A stretch of DNA of 57,519 nt from Spirochaetales bacterium (GCA_016930675.1 JAFGGG010000046.1:1-57519); one strand, 5' to 3'. Shown: positions 9,332 to 18,150, counted from the stretch's first letter. Notes: generated by a model not told the origin, from the letters alone. Made by a program: numbers and translations.

Positions 9332-10990
9332 TCATTTCACAAGCAGTATTTCGACCCTGCGGTTCTTCCAGTTATTGGTTTTATCTGAAAATGGCACTAG
9401 AGGCTCAGTACTGCCCTTTCCGACCGCGTTTATTCGTTTAGCTTCAATTCCTTTTTTAACCAATGCCTGTTTTATGTTTTCCGCCCGTTCTCGGGAAAGT
9501 TTGACAAGTACTGCTGTTTCCTCTTTGGCCGCCTTCTCCTTGTCATTCCAGTAAAGATTCAACGCATGGCCTTCTATTACGATCTTATACTTTTTAAATT
9601 TATTCAGAATCTGAACAAGCCGATTGATAATCTTTAAATTTTCTTTCACATGATTTTCACTCCCTTTAAGATAATCGCTTGAATAGGCATCGAAGTGAAT
9701 ATTCGATATTATGATTTTATACTTGTCCCCGAATTTATTTACCATTATATCCGATTGAATGATATCTTTTACCGTTGTTTTATTACCCGCCTCGTCACTT
9801 ACCGAAAGAGTAAAGGGATAGTCCATGGCCGATTCTACCAACCCGCCCTTATCCGATCTGCCGTTCCAGATCAGTTTCTTTGGTATATCCCCTGATCCTG
9901 AAAAGGTTTTAAAACTGTTACCCACGGGATCTGAAATTACCACATCCCAATGCGCGATGGAATGAATTTCTTCAACTCTGCATTCAAGAGTACACGTGTC
10001 ATTCTCACCATCGTTATCCGGTGAAAACATAGCTGGTGTAATACGTAATGCAACCTTTGGAGGTGTGGTATCCAAGACAAAATTTTCACACGCAGTCTTT
10101 TGTTCCCTTCCGTCTTCATACTTAATTGTAAGCTCTGCGGAGTATGTTCCGTCAGCCGCCAATCCGCCGTTGCTCGATCTGCCATCCCAATTGATTTTTT
10201 TAGGCGGATTTTCTAAGCCGCTAAAAATCCTTACGCTTCCCTGCCATTTGTCCAGTATATGTATTTCATAACTCAAAACCGATAGAGTTTTGTCTGACTT
10301 TATTGCGAGCACCAGACTGTCTTTGTAGTCATCATCATTCGGAGAAAAAATGGGAAGATCTCTCTCTATAAGAATCCGGGGTAATCCGGGAACCGGTGCA
10401 TCTTTTACAGGCGCTTCCCCACCCAGCGCAATATCGAAATCGGCTTTTACTCCTATATTCAAATGTACATACGCTCCGATATTGTTCTGCTCAAAGAATA
10501 TTATAGCCCCCGGAGTAACACAGAGAGAAAAATTGTCAAAAAGAGCGATATCGAAATCGGTTTGCACGGTTAGGTGCGGATCAAAATATAGGTTGGACTC
10601 CGTTTCATCCACGACATGACCGATATACCCTGCTCCAACCAAGGGTGTTATACTCAAGATGCCTGTTTCCAGCACCCGATAACCGGCAAGCAGCGAAAAC
10701 GACATCATTCCGAAAGAATTCACCGCATCCAATTCTTCATAGATAAAATCATACCCCATACATAATTTTAAAGCGCTATTTTTTATGAAAAGGTCCCTTA
10801 CACTTAGATTGAACCCCGCGCCCACACCGATGGGAGCAATTTCCGTAAAGATTCCCATGGGTATAAGTACATTACCCGTCAGTTGAGGTGCCAGGGTTAT
10901 TGTTGAAATATAGTCTTCTTCAGATTGGGCATACATAGTGATGGAGCACATTAATAAAAAAAACGTAAACCACACATTAATAACTTTCAT
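9332..10990 (-). CDS. OmpA-family outer-membrane protein with FlgD/Ig-like repeats (paralogue 1)
   Basis: Protein of 552 residues with a signal peptide (ending MYAQ). Residues about 25-185 form a beta-barrel-like region. Two FlgD-like Ig repeats follow, each marked by FSPN(D)DG then WDGRSSNGGLAADGTYSAELT and WNGRSDKGGLVESAMDYP. An OmpA C-terminal peptidoglycan-binding domain occupies about 430-552, with IVIEGHALN, LSRERAENIKQALVKKGI and a terminal NRRVEILLVK. It probably tethers the outer membrane to the cell wall. ATG 10990 is chosen over a GTG two codons earlier. A full-length paralogue lies at 46037-47680; both are followed by a CSDML lipoprotein gene. Confidence 0.88.
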   Translation of the reverse strand: MKVINVWFTFFLLMCSITMYAQSEEDYISTITLAPQLTGNVLIPMGIFTEIAPIGVGAGFNLSVRDLFIKNSALKLCMGYDFIYEELDAVNSFGMMSFSLLAGYRVLETGILSITPLVGAGYIGHVVDETESNLYFDPHLTVQTDFDIALFDNFSLCVTPGAIIFFEQNNIGAYVHLNIGVKADFDIALGGEAPVKDAPVPGLPRILIERDLPIFSPNDDDYKDSLVLAIKSDKTLSVLSYEIHILDKWQGSVRIFSGLENPPKKINWDGRSSNGGLAADGTYSAELTIKYEDGREQKTACENFVLDTTPPKVALRITPAMFSPDNDGENDTCTLECRVEEIHSIAHWDVVISDPVGNSFKTFSGSGDIPKKLIWNGRSDKGGLVESAMDYPFTLSVSDEAGNKTTVKDIIQSDIMVNKFGDKYKIIISNIHFDAYSSDYLKGSENHVKENLKIINRLVQILNKFKKYKIVIEGHALNLYWNDKEKAAKEETAVLVKLSRERAENIKQALVKKGIEAKRINAVGKGSTEPLVPFSDKTNNWKNRRVEILLVK

Positions 10991-11071
10991 ACTCACCGCC
11001 CGTTTTTAAAATATTACTTTATTGAAAATACTATATCCAAATAATAGTACTTTTTCAAGGATTGATAATAA

Positions 11072-12475
11072 TTAAAAAAAATCCATGCTGCTATTTGTGG
11101 TAAAGATATCACAATTTGAATCGGAACTGGTTGCGGATGTATCAGATACATTAACCGCTGTATTCTGCGCATTTACTGCGGTATTCGATACAGTAGCATT
11201 TGTGTTAACAATATTTATAACAGAGCCAGGAATATTCCCGTTTAAATCCACATTCAGTATCATTATGCGACCTGCAGAATCACTTACGCCGCTTGAACCT
11301 ATTACAGCATATCCGCCATAGGTTGCGGACACTGAAGTAGCTGCATCATGAGTTGCGGATTTGTCATAGGCTTTCTGCCACTGGATACTGCCGGTGCTAT
11401 CCACTTTTAACAGCCAGTAATCCGCGTTTAATCCGAAAGAAGTAGCAACACCCGCAACAATGTACCCGCCGTCAGCAGTCTGTTGGATCGATTGATCAAC
11501 ACAAGCAGATATAAAATGATCTGAATTTATTCCTCCGTACGTTTTTTGCCACACTATTTCTCCACTCTGATCAAGCTTAATAAGCCAGATATCCTGATCA
11601 CCTGCTCCGAAAGAATTGGTGGTAGCTGATAGTATATAACCTTGATCAGATGTATGAACAATTGTATACGGTATATCGTCATTAGCACCGCCATATGTTT
11701 TGCACCAGGATACAGAGCCGTCAGGATTAAGTTTGATAACCAGAATATCATCGTTCCCCGCACCAAAGGAGTCTGTTGTGGCACAGAAAATATAACCACC
11801 GTCAGCAGTCTGTCGGATTGAATTGGCTTGATCCATACCGTTTCCACCGTATGTCTTCTCCCAGCTGATATTCCCTGAGGAACTTAATTTTAATACCCAA
11901 ATTTCTGTGGAAGCGACTCCGAAAGAATTGGTTCTACCGGCGACAATATAACCCCTGTCAGAAGTTTGTGAACATGAAAAAAGACATTCATTGCCATCAC
12001 CTTCATATACTTTCTGCCATTGGATATTACCCTGGAAATTAAGTTTCACCAACCAGAAATCCTCTTCCATTCCCCCCACACCGCCCAGTGATCTGGTTTT
12101 ACCACATACAATGAAGCCTCCATCATTAGTATTATGGATGGACGACGGCCATTCGTTACCCACTCCCCCAAACACTTTCTGCCATTGGATATTGCCCGTA
12201 TAATCCAGTTTAACCACCCAGTAATCCATACCACCTGCTCCATAGGACCTATTGTAGCAAGTGAAAACAAAACCACAGTCATCCGTGGCGGAGATTGACG
12301 GTTCTCCGGTATCCGTTGGTGGTGTTTCAGTTCCATAAATCGCGGCAAAAGAATCGTGCAATCTGCACGGACTATTTCGATCAATAAGCTGATTGAGCAT
12401 ATCCGAGCAATTTGTAGTGATAATATGAAAAATAACAATTATTATTATTATTGCTAATGAATTTCTTTTTTTCAT
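11072..12475 (-). CDS. Repeat beta-propeller lipoprotein with CSDML N-terminus
   Basis: Lipoprotein of 467 residues; the signal is unusually rich in Ile, the lipobox is TTNC (Cys23), then SDMLNQL. Residues about 60-400 hold six to seven repeats of roughly 50 residues with the pattern I-QTADGGYI-G-T-SFGAG-DIWLIKLD-G-I-WQKTYGG, a bacterial beta-propeller type with each blade built around DGGY and WLLK. The tail (about 405-455) is a low-complexity Asn/Thr/Ser/Ala/Val stretch (NTAVN-like repeats). No Shine-Dalgarno is seen before the ATG. It lies upstream of the OmpA-family gene on the same strand (about 80 bp), so the three genes 12475-7948 may form one surface locus. Confidence 0.8.
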   Translation of the reverse strand: MKKRNSLAIIIIIVIFHIITTNCSDMLNQLIDRNSPCRLHDSFAAIYGTETPPTDTGEPSISATDDCGFVFTCYNRSYGAGGMDYWVVKLDYTGNIQWQKVFGGVGNEWPSSIHNTNDGGFIVCGKTRSLGGVGGMEEDFWLVKLNFQGNIQWQKVYEGDGNECLFSCSQTSDRGYIVAGRTNSFGVASTEIWVLKLSSSGNISWEKTYGGNGMDQANSIRQTADGGYIFCATTDSFGAGNDDILVIKLNPDGSVSWCKTYGGANDDIPYTIVHTSDQGYILSATTNSFGAGDQDIWLIKLDQSGEIVWQKTYGGINSDHFISACVDQSIQQTADGGYIVAGVATSFGLNADYWLLKVDSTGSIQWQKAYDKSATHDAATSVSATYGGYAVIGSSGVSDSAGRIMILNVDLNGNIPGSVINIVNTNATVSNTAVNAQNTAVNVSDTSATSSDSNCDIFTTNSSMDFF

Positions 12476-12570
12476 TCTATATTATTCAATACAGAGGATA
12501 CTATATTTAATAGTGTTCAGCAATATTAAATGTCCCCTGCAGGTTTACATCCCTCTTGATAGCTCAAATA

Positions 12571-13392
12571 CTAAATCCACAATGTTACCTTAAGCATGGG
12601 TCCCATAAAAATTTCTTCTGCATAAGAATTAAGGTTAAACCCGGCGCCAAAACTTAAATTACCCACCGCGTAGCTTACGGTGCAGGTCAAGGTATGGAAT
12701 CCCAACTCACCGAATACAGTATTAAGATAGTATACATCAAAGATCAGATTGGCAGGGAAAAAGTAGGTGAACTCAATACCCTTGGAGAACGTCACGGATG
12801 AAATCAGATCCATCACATAAAAGCCCACGAATATGTGCAGCATACCGTCGGCAATAGGAATGGTAACACCGGCATTACCGGAAAAAACATTGAAATAATC
12901 GTCCGGATCAAAAACGTACTGGTAAAAGCAATGAATGCGTACAAATACCATATTTATGGAAGCTTTGGCGTTAAGGCCGTACGTATCCTCAAAAAGATAC
13001 ATCCCCTCCACATCCACTTGTGCATAATGAATTTTTTCATTATCAGGAGATTGGCTTTGCAGGCCCACAAAATTATAATTATATCTTGGATCATAGGGAA
13101 AGCCGGCATACCGTATCTGGCCAAATGACTCAAAAAAACCCATCAGGCAGAGATCGTATTCGTCTACGTCCGACGCGGACGAATCATCATCATCGTCTTC
13201 TTCATCATACGAGCTGAAAAAGCCGCCTCCCAAACATCCACCGCCGGAGGAATCATCATCATGCTCCTCCTCCTCCTGCCTCTCTTTTTCCTCCTCGATC
13301 TTATCGCGCATGTCTCCGATGCGGTCGGCAAAGAGCAGATGTATGTTTAAAAAGTTGGTTATGATAATAAAAAGCATTATCTTTTTTACCAC
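12571..13392 (-). CDS. Exported protein with acidic linker, tandem paralogue 1
   Basis: Protein of 273 residues, unknown family. A signal peptide ends LLFADR; then comes a charged helix (RDKIEEEKERQEEEE), a Gly/Ser/Asp-rich acidic linker with two Cys and runs of Asp (about 45-75), and a C-terminal part of about 180 residues with alternating strands rich in Phe and Tyr that looks like a small beta-barrel. The start is GTG 13392 with an AGGAGT ribosome site. It is the third of three tandem copies in transcription order; upstream spacers of copies 1 and 2 are nearly identical, showing recent duplication. Function cannot be assigned. Confidence 0.75.
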   Translation of the reverse strand: MVKKIMLFIIITNFLNIHLLFADRIGDMRDKIEEEKERQEEEEHDDDSSGGGCLGGGFFSSYDEEDDDDDSSASDVDEYDLCLMGFFESFGQIRYAGFPYDPRYNYNFVGLQSQSPDNEKIHYAQVDVEGMYLFEDTYGLNAKASINMVFVRIHCFYQYVFDPDDYFNVFSGNAGVTIPIADGMLHIFVGFYVMDLISSVTFSKGIEFTYFFPANLIFDVYYLNTVFGELGFHTLTCTVSYAVGNLSFGAGFNLNSYAEEIFMGPMLKVTLWI

Positions 13393-13509
13393 AGTGTTAC
13401 TCCTGTATTATAATTTTTTTAACAGCCTCCACCAAAAATTATAATACAATTATATAATATTTCTTTATGTATTGAGAGTTTTTTTGCAGCAGCTGCAGCC
13501 GGATCGCGC
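13393..13509 (-). repeat. Duplicated leader/spacer, copy 1
   Basis: 117-bp spacer that aligns along its whole length with 14374-14490. Shared blocks include ATAATACAATTATATAATA, TTTCTTTAT, ATTGAGAGTTTTTT and the ribosome-site region. The repeat probably contains the promoter of the downstream paralogue: the AT-rich core TATATAATTGTATTATA is a likely -10 region, but no clear -35 box is visible. Confidence 0.7.
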
Positions 13510-14373
13510 TTAAATCCACAATGTTACCTTAAGCATGGGTCTCATAAAGGTAATTCCCGCATAGTAATTATAATTAAATCCCCCGCCGAAGCTGAAATTT
13601 CCCACCGCGTAACTTACGGTGCAGGAAAAGGTATGGAATCCCAGCTCACCGAAAAAGGAATTAAGGCTGTACACATCAAAGATCAGATTGGACGGGAAGA
13701 AGTAGGTAAACTCGCAGCCGAAAGAAAACGTCATGTATGAAATTATATCCATAAGATAAAAACCTGCGAACACATGCAGCATGCCGTCCGCCACGGGAAT
13801 GGTAAAGCCCGCATTGCCTGAGAAAACATTAAAATAATCTACCGGATCGAACACAAACTGGTAAAAACAATGGACCCGTATAAAAGACAAATTAACAGAG
13901 GCTTTGGCATTTAAACCATACGTCTCCTCAAAAAGATACGCACCCTCCATATCCACTTGTAAATACCCGATTTTTTCGTTATCAGGGGATTCATCTGCCC
14001 ACCCCACAAAATTATAATTACAATTGGGATCATATGGAAAACTGGCATAACGCACTCCGCCAAATACATCAAAAAATCCCAGCATACAGCTGCCCGAATC
14101 GCCGGTGTCCGATGACTGCCAATCATCACTATCATCTTCGTCGTCGTCCCAGTAATCTTCGTCGTCATCATCATCCGAGCTAAAAAGACCGCCTCCTAAA
14201 CATCCACCTCCCGATGAATCGTCGTCATTATCATCATCATCTTCCTGCCTTTCTTTTTCTTCTTCGATCTTATCGCGCATGTCCCCGATGCGGTCGGCGA
14301 AGAGCAGATGCATGTTTAAAAAGTTGGTTATGATAATAAAAAGCGCAATAAAAAGCATTATCTTTTTTACCAC
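13510..14373 (-). CDS. Exported protein with acidic linker, tandem paralogue 2
   Basis: Protein of 287 residues closely similar to its neighbours at 12571 and 14491: the same signal peptide ending LLFADR, the charged helix IEEEKERQ, a long Asp-rich linker (about 45-95, with GGGCLGGGLFSS), and the same C-terminal strand region starting near FGGVRYASFPYDP and ending PMLKVTLWI. The start is GTG 14373 with AGGAGTG upstream. The linker length and the number of Asp codons (GAT/GAC runs) differ among the three copies, as expected for repeat slippage, while the C-terminal region is well conserved. Confidence 0.75.
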   Translation of the reverse strand: MVKKIMLFIALFIIITNFLNMHLLFADRIGDMRDKIEEEKERQEDDDDNDDDSSGGGCLGGGLFSSDDDDDEDYWDDDEDDSDDWQSSDTGDSGSCMLGFFDVFGGVRYASFPYDPNCNYNFVGWADESPDNEKIGYLQVDMEGAYLFEETYGLNAKASVNLSFIRVHCFYQFVFDPVDYFNVFSGNAGFTIPVADGMLHVFAGFYLMDIISYMTFSFGCEFTYFFPSNLIFDVYSLNSFFGELGFHTFSCTVSYAVGNFSFGGGFNYNYYAGITFMRPMLKVTLWI

Positions 14374-14490
14374 GGTGTCACTCCTGTTTTATAATTTCTT
14401 TGACAGTCTTCATCAAAAAGTATAATACAATTATATAATATTTCTTTATTTATTGAGAGTTTTTTTGGCAGCAGTTGTGGTGGGATCGCC
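14374..14490 (-). repeat. Duplicated leader/spacer, copy 2
   Basis: 117-bp spacer equivalent to 13393-13509. The related leader of the third paralogue begins at 15370 but is interrupted after the block CATCA at 15406-15410 and resumes at about 15542, as described for the insertion at 15408-15546. Confidence 0.7.
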
Positions 14491-15369
14491 TTAAATCCAC
14501 AGCGTTATCTTAAGCATGGGCCCCATAAAGGTAATTCCGGCGTAGTGATTATAGTTGAATCCTCCGCCGAAGCTGAAATTCCCCACCGCGTAACTCACGG
14601 AGCAGGAAAAGGTATGGAATCCCAACTCACCGAAAAAGGTATTAAGGCTGTACACGTCAAAGATCATATTGGCCGGAAAGAAGTAGGTGAACTCACCACC
14701 GAAAGAGAACGTCACCTCTGATATTATGTCCATAAGATAAAAGCCCGCGAATACGTGCAGCATACCGTCAGCCACGGGGATGGTAAAACCCAGATTGCCT
14801 GAGAAAACATTAAAATAATCTTCCGGCTCGAACACAAACTGGTAAAAGCAATGAACCCGTATAAAAGACAAATTAACGGATGCTTTGGCATTAACGCCAT
14901 AGGTATCCTCAAAAAGATACAGACCTTCCACATCCGCTTGCAAATAGCCCATTTTTTCGTTATCAGGGGATTGATCTGCCCATCCCGCGAAATTATACGG
15001 ATTGCTTGGATCGTAGGGGTAATTTGCGTAGCGCAGGTCATTGAACAAATCAATCATACAGCCGCTGGCTTCACCTGAGCCCGGAGCACAGCCCGACGAA
15101 TCCCCGTCTGAATCATCATCATCCGAACTGAAGAGTGCAGCCAACCCGATACAACCGCTTAAACCGGCGCAGAAAGAACCATCGTCATCATCATCGTCGT
15201 CATCATCATCATCGGGTTTTGGTTTTGGTTTCTCTTCTTCCTGTTTTTCTTTTTCCTCTTCAATCTTGTCGCGCATGTCTCCGATGCGGTCGGCAAAAAG
15301 CAGATGCATGTTTAAAAAGTTGGTTATAAGAAGAAAAAGCACGCAAAACAGCATTATCTTTTTTATCAT
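14491..15369 (-). CDS. Exported protein with acidic linker, tandem paralogue 3
   Basis: Protein of 292 residues, first of the three paralogues in transcription order. It has the same signal peptide (LLFADR), a charged helix with a KPKPKP stretch, a run of about eleven Asp residues near 56-66, a second acidic stretch with Cys residues, and the conserved C-terminal strand region ending PMLKITLWI. The start is ATG 15369, whereas its paralogues use GTG, and the ribosome site (GGGATT) is weaker. Its leader carries a 20-bp inverted repeat 38 bp upstream that the other copies lack, so its expression may differ from theirs. Confidence 0.75.
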   Translation of the reverse strand: MIKKIMLFCVLFLLITNFLNMHLLFADRIGDMRDKIEEEKEKQEEEKPKPKPDDDDDDDDDDDGSFCAGLSGCIGLAALFSSDDDDSDGDSSGCAPGSGEASGCMIDLFNDLRYANYPYDPSNPYNFAGWADQSPDNEKMGYLQADVEGLYLFEDTYGVNAKASVNLSFIRVHCFYQFVFEPEDYFNVFSGNLGFTIPVADGMLHVFAGFYLMDIISEVTFSFGGEFTYFFPANMIFDVYSLNTFFGELGFHTFSCSVSYAVGNFSFGGGFNYNHYAGITFMGPMLKITLWI

Positions 15370-15407
15370 TGCTTAATCCCTGTCTTATAAATTTTTGATA
15401 CCTTTCA

Positions 15408-15450
15408 TCAGAGCTTCATGTAAAAATGTTATTTTTACATGAAGCTCTGA
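15408..15450. repeat. Perfect 20-bp inverted repeat with 3-nt loop
   Basis: Left arm 15408-15427 (starts TCAGAGCTTCATG), loop GTT 15428-15430, right arm 15431-15450. The arms pair without mismatch. It lies between divergent genes, in the leader of the minus-strand gene, and has no U-run on either side, so it is not a normal terminator. Confidence 0.9.
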
Positions 15451-15546
15451 AAATGGAAATTGCTAAATTAATGCTAAATTAATATGGTATAAAAAATTAG
15501 TATTTTACTAACGTAATATATTTTGAGTTTTGCAATTTCCTCATCA
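15411..15546. mobile_element. Probable small insertion (MITE-like) in the leader of paralogue 3
   Basis: The leader of the gene at 14491-15369 aligns with the leaders at 13393 and 14374 up to CATCA at 15410 and again from about 15541, where TCATCA is repeated before ATAATATAATACAGATAAATAAA. The roughly 130 bp between them is absent from the other two leaders. It starts with the 20-bp hairpin and contains a 9-bp inverted repeat, GGAAATTGC at 15455-15463 and GCAATTTCC at 15532-15540, plus a tandem 11-bp repeat TGCTAAATTAA (15461-15482). The flanking TCATCA copies (15405-15410, 15541-15546) look like a target-site duplication. It has no coding capacity. A non-mobile origin is possible. Confidence 0.45.
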
Positions 15547-15652
15547 AATAATATAATACAGATAAATAAAATTTCTTAGAAAACAGCAAAAAAGAGGTGC
15601 CACCCGATGCTCTGTTATAAAGACAGGCCATTTGGAGCATTTAATTAATACC

Positions 15653-15681
15653 TTGACGCGTATTACTATTACACATATCAT
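15653..15681 (+). promoter_or_regulatory. Sigma70-type promoter of the 15706 gene
   Basis: TTGACG at 15653-15658, 17-nt spacer, TATCAT at 15676-15681. The expected transcription start is near 15688, leaving a short leader with GGAG at 15697-15700 before ATG 15706. Confidence 0.7.
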
Positions 15682-15705
15682 AAATAAAAAAATTACGGAG
15701 TAAAT

Positions 15706-17064
15706 ATGAAACAGAGAATTTATATTTTCGGTAAAATTATTGGTATTTTTCTGCTGCTTCTGTGGTTTCAGCCCCTTACACTCGAGAGTCAAAGCAACGA
15801 TTCGCCGCTTTCAAGGGAGTTGATTTGGGGAAAAGCTTATAATGATATCGGTACCTTCGGCGGCTGGTCGTTCTGGATAGGTTTCGATGCCAGTTTTTCC
15901 GAAAGCTACACCCCCGAAAGCGAAAGCTACGCCTGGGTTATCCACTTCGCGCCCGAAGGCATCTATCTCTCTCTGCAAAAGGGAAAAGCACTGTATTCGG
16001 GTGTGGACGTAAACGCGGGATTCGGTTTTTTCTACGGAATGGTAAAATCACCGTATAACGACCGGATTACCAAAGATTTTTTCAGCAAAATGAGCGGCGT
16101 CACTTTTTCAGTGAGCAGTTTTTCCACAAATGCTGCAGGTGTGGGGCCTCTGTCTAACCTTTCCGCAGGAATTTCCTCGTCCAATACCTTCTTTCGTAAA
16201 GGAAAAACCGATACCTTCCTGCGCGCGGTTCAATACGGAGCTGGTTTTAGTGTGGCTTATGCGCTGGTAAGCAATCCCTTTCCCTTCAGCGTGTCGCTGG
16301 GAATCGAATCCAGCGTGGAGGCGGGTTTTTACCCCATAGGCGAATGGGATATTTTTATTGAAGAAGATGATCCGCTAAAGGCCATAATGGGCGGCCTGCA
16401 GTCACTCGGCACGCATAAGACCGGCAGCTTCGTGGACTTGAATCTTGCCTATATGGCCGGGCAGATTCTCGGATTTTTAAAACAGTTCCCCATGACCGCC
16501 AAAGTGAAAGAGTTTATCACTTCTTCAAATGAAAATTCGGAAATCGACAAACTGATCGCGGAGGTGCAGCAGTGGAAACAAAGCGGTGACACGAAAAATC
16601 TTCCTGAAATTCTACGCCCCAATATACCGCCCAAAGAGATCTACATGCTTATGAAACCCCTGCAGTCCGCTGCCAACGCCGGCTTCGAAGCGGGGTATAA
16701 AAGAGGGTATGATTCCAAACAGCGCACGGACACTATCTACGCTGACTGTTTGGAGCAAGTGAAGGTAAAGCCCGGAAGCAAGATTACCATCGAAGTTACG
16801 GCCGCCGAAATCCTGGAGCTTGTTCCCGACGCCAATCCGGCCCAACTTGAAGGTCTGCAGGTCATCTTTGACAATCCTCCGGATACGTATCTGTCTTCAA
16901 AAGCAACCGAGACCAAGATTGCCATGAAGGGCGGAAAAGCAAAATTTGAATTTTATACCAGCTCTACCACACCCATTCTCATGGGCATCAGAGTGTATCG
17001 TTCGGCAAAAACCAAAAACAAGTCGCTGGAGTTGTGCAGACGTCTTATTCTATTTGAACAATAA
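15706..17064 (+). CDS. Exported protein of unknown function
   Basis: Protein of 452 residues with a signal peptide (about 1-30, ending LTLESQS). Residues 40-210 show alternating strands and many aromatic residues (FWIGFDASF, GFGFFYGMV, AGFSVAYALV), suggesting a beta-barrel or beta-sandwich. Residues 260-320 are charged and probably helical, and the C-terminal 120 residues (from VKVKPGSKITIEVTAAEI) look like an Ig-like beta-sandwich domain. No family recognised. GGAG lies 5 nt before the ATG and a good promoter sits at 15653. The next gene, 49 bp downstream, may be cotranscribed. Confidence 0.7.
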   Translation: MKQRIYIFGKIIGIFLLLLWFQPLTLESQSNDSPLSRELIWGKAYNDIGTFGGWSFWIGFDASFSESYTPESESYAWVIHFAPEGIYLSLQKGKALYSGVDVNAGFGFFYGMVKSPYNDRITKDFFSKMSGVTFSVSSFSTNAAGVGPLSNLSAGISSSNTFFRKGKTDTFLRAVQYGAGFSVAYALVSNPFPFSVSLGIESSVEAGFYPIGEWDIFIEEDDPLKAIMGGLQSLGTHKTGSFVDLNLAYMAGQILGFLKQFPMTAKVKEFITSSNENSEIDKLIAEVQQWKQSGDTKNLPEILRPNIPPKEIYMLMKPLQSAANAGFEAGYKRGYDSKQRTDTIYADCLEQVKVKPGSKITIEVTAAEILELVPDANPAQLEGLQVIFDNPPDTYLSSKATETKIAMKGGKAKFEFYTSSTTPILMGIRVYRSAKTKNKSLELCRRLILFEQ

Positions 17065-17112
17065 ACACCCGCATGCTTATGCGTACTCTGACCTAAGAGA
17101 GGAGATGGATAC

Positions 17113-17976
17113 ATGCTTTCTATTTTATTGGGATTTTTAGGGTATTCAATATTGAATATCGCTCAAGCAACACAAAAAATAGGTCTGCGCGTGGCAAAGG
17201 AAAAGAAGCTCAGGGGCTGGAGTCTATGGATAGGAGCCACGGCCTGTACATCCGTATCTATTTTCATTGTACTTTACGCGGTTTCACTGGGCAGCGCCTC
17301 CCTGGTAGGCGCCATGGCCGGAACAGGACTGGCATCCCTGGCCGTCTTCTCTCACTTTGTAATGAAAGAGCGGGTCGGAAAAAAGGAGATCGCCGGTATC
17401 GCAATAATCATAGGCGGCGCCGCTCTGATCGGCTATTTGGCAAAGGAGAATCCCCGGCAAACTTTTTTGCTTGACAGGCTTTTTATCATGCTGGGAATCG
17501 TGATCGCAGTCTACATAATTATTTGGCTTGTTTTTATAAAAAAGGACAGTATCGCCGGGATAATCATCGGCGGTTTCGCCGGCGCTTTGGGCGGCTTTAT
17601 TCCGCTGTTCCAGAAGATTTCCACTTCGGAGGTCGGTAAGGCCAGTGCTTTTTTTAGACAAACAGCTTCCGGGCAGGAAGCCACACTTTGGGACAGCTTG
17701 CTCTCAATATTCGCCAATCCCTATGCCGTTATCTGGATTTTGATTTCCTTTGTCTCCGTTGCCGTACTGCAGTTTTCCTACAAGCGCGATCAGGCCATCC
17801 GCATTATTCCCAGTTTCTCCGCCAACTGTCTTATTATTCCGGTATTAGGCGGAGTAATCTGTTTTCTGGAGCAGCTGCATATCTTACAGTGGCTGGGTGT
17901 GGTCCTGATCCTGGGCGGTTTGTTTTTACTGACTTCGAAAAAGCCACCACCCATTGTGGTGGTTAAAAAATTTTAG
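17113..17976 (+). CDS. DMT/EamA-type membrane transporter
   Basis: Integral membrane protein of 287 residues with about nine to ten hydrophobic helices arranged as two halves, as in the drug/metabolite transporter superfamily. The segment SLGSASLVGAMAGTGLASLAVFSHFVMKERVGKKEIAGIAIIIGG carries the usual EamA arrangement: a helix, then a conserved E-R near its cytoplasmic end, then a Gly-rich helix. The second half ends with a similar LEQLHILQWLGVVLILGGL. The substrate cannot be predicted. AGGAG precedes the ATG at 17113. The stop codon is inside the loop of the downstream terminator hairpin, so message end and coding end nearly coincide. Confidence 0.75.
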   Translation: MLSILLGFLGYSILNIAQATQKIGLRVAKEKKLRGWSLWIGATACTSVSIFIVLYAVSLGSASLVGAMAGTGLASLAVFSHFVMKERVGKKEIAGIAIIIGGAALIGYLAKENPRQTFLLDRLFIMLGIVIAVYIIIWLVFIKKDSIAGIIIGGFAGALGGFIPLFQKISTSEVGKASAFFRQTASGQEATLWDSLLSIFANPYAVIWILISFVSVAVLQFSYKRDQAIRIIPSFSANCLIIPVLGGVICFLEQLHILQWLGVVLILGGLFLLTSKKPPPIVVVKKF

Positions 17977-17995
17977 ATAAGTGGTGGCTTTTTCG
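17936..17995 (+). terminator. Rho-independent terminator overlapping the end of the DMT gene
   Basis: A 15-bp perfect inverted repeat: 17936-17950 (CGAAAAAGCCACCAC) pairs with 17981-17995 (GTGGTGGCTTTTTCG). The 3' arm ends in five T. The loop holds the stop codon (17974-17976). A competing smaller hairpin, CCACCAC 17944-17950 with GTGGTGG 17956-17962, shares the left arm. Confidence 0.75.
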
Positions 17996-18003
17996 CCCAC
18001 CCT

Positions 18004-18020
18004 GCACCCCGACGGGGTGC
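18004..18020. repeat. 7-bp GC hairpin
   Basis: GCACCCC, loop GAC, GGGGTGC. It is the second of three hairpins within 125 bp downstream of the DMT gene and has no gene on either side within 80 bp. Confidence 0.8.
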
Positions 18021-18025
18021 TTCCC

Positions 18026-18058
18026 CAACATACCACCAGCTTTGCTGGTGGTATGTTG
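18026..18058. repeat. 15-bp hairpin with 3-nt loop
   Basis: Perfect inverted repeat CAACATACCACCAGC / GCTGGTGGTATGTTG around loop TTT. It lies between the convergent DMT and MutS-like genes. The ACCACC/GGTGGT core echoes the terminator stem at 17936-17995, so the two may interact or share an origin as a repeated palindrome. A bidirectional terminator is possible, but there is no long U-run. Confidence 0.85.
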
Positions 18059-18150
18059 ACCGTAAAACTGCAGTCCAAGCACACCTGAGACCCGATGATT
18101 ACGCGTTGATTCCCCGTATCAGGCCGGGAGGCCGGTTGTCCTTTTTCGCG

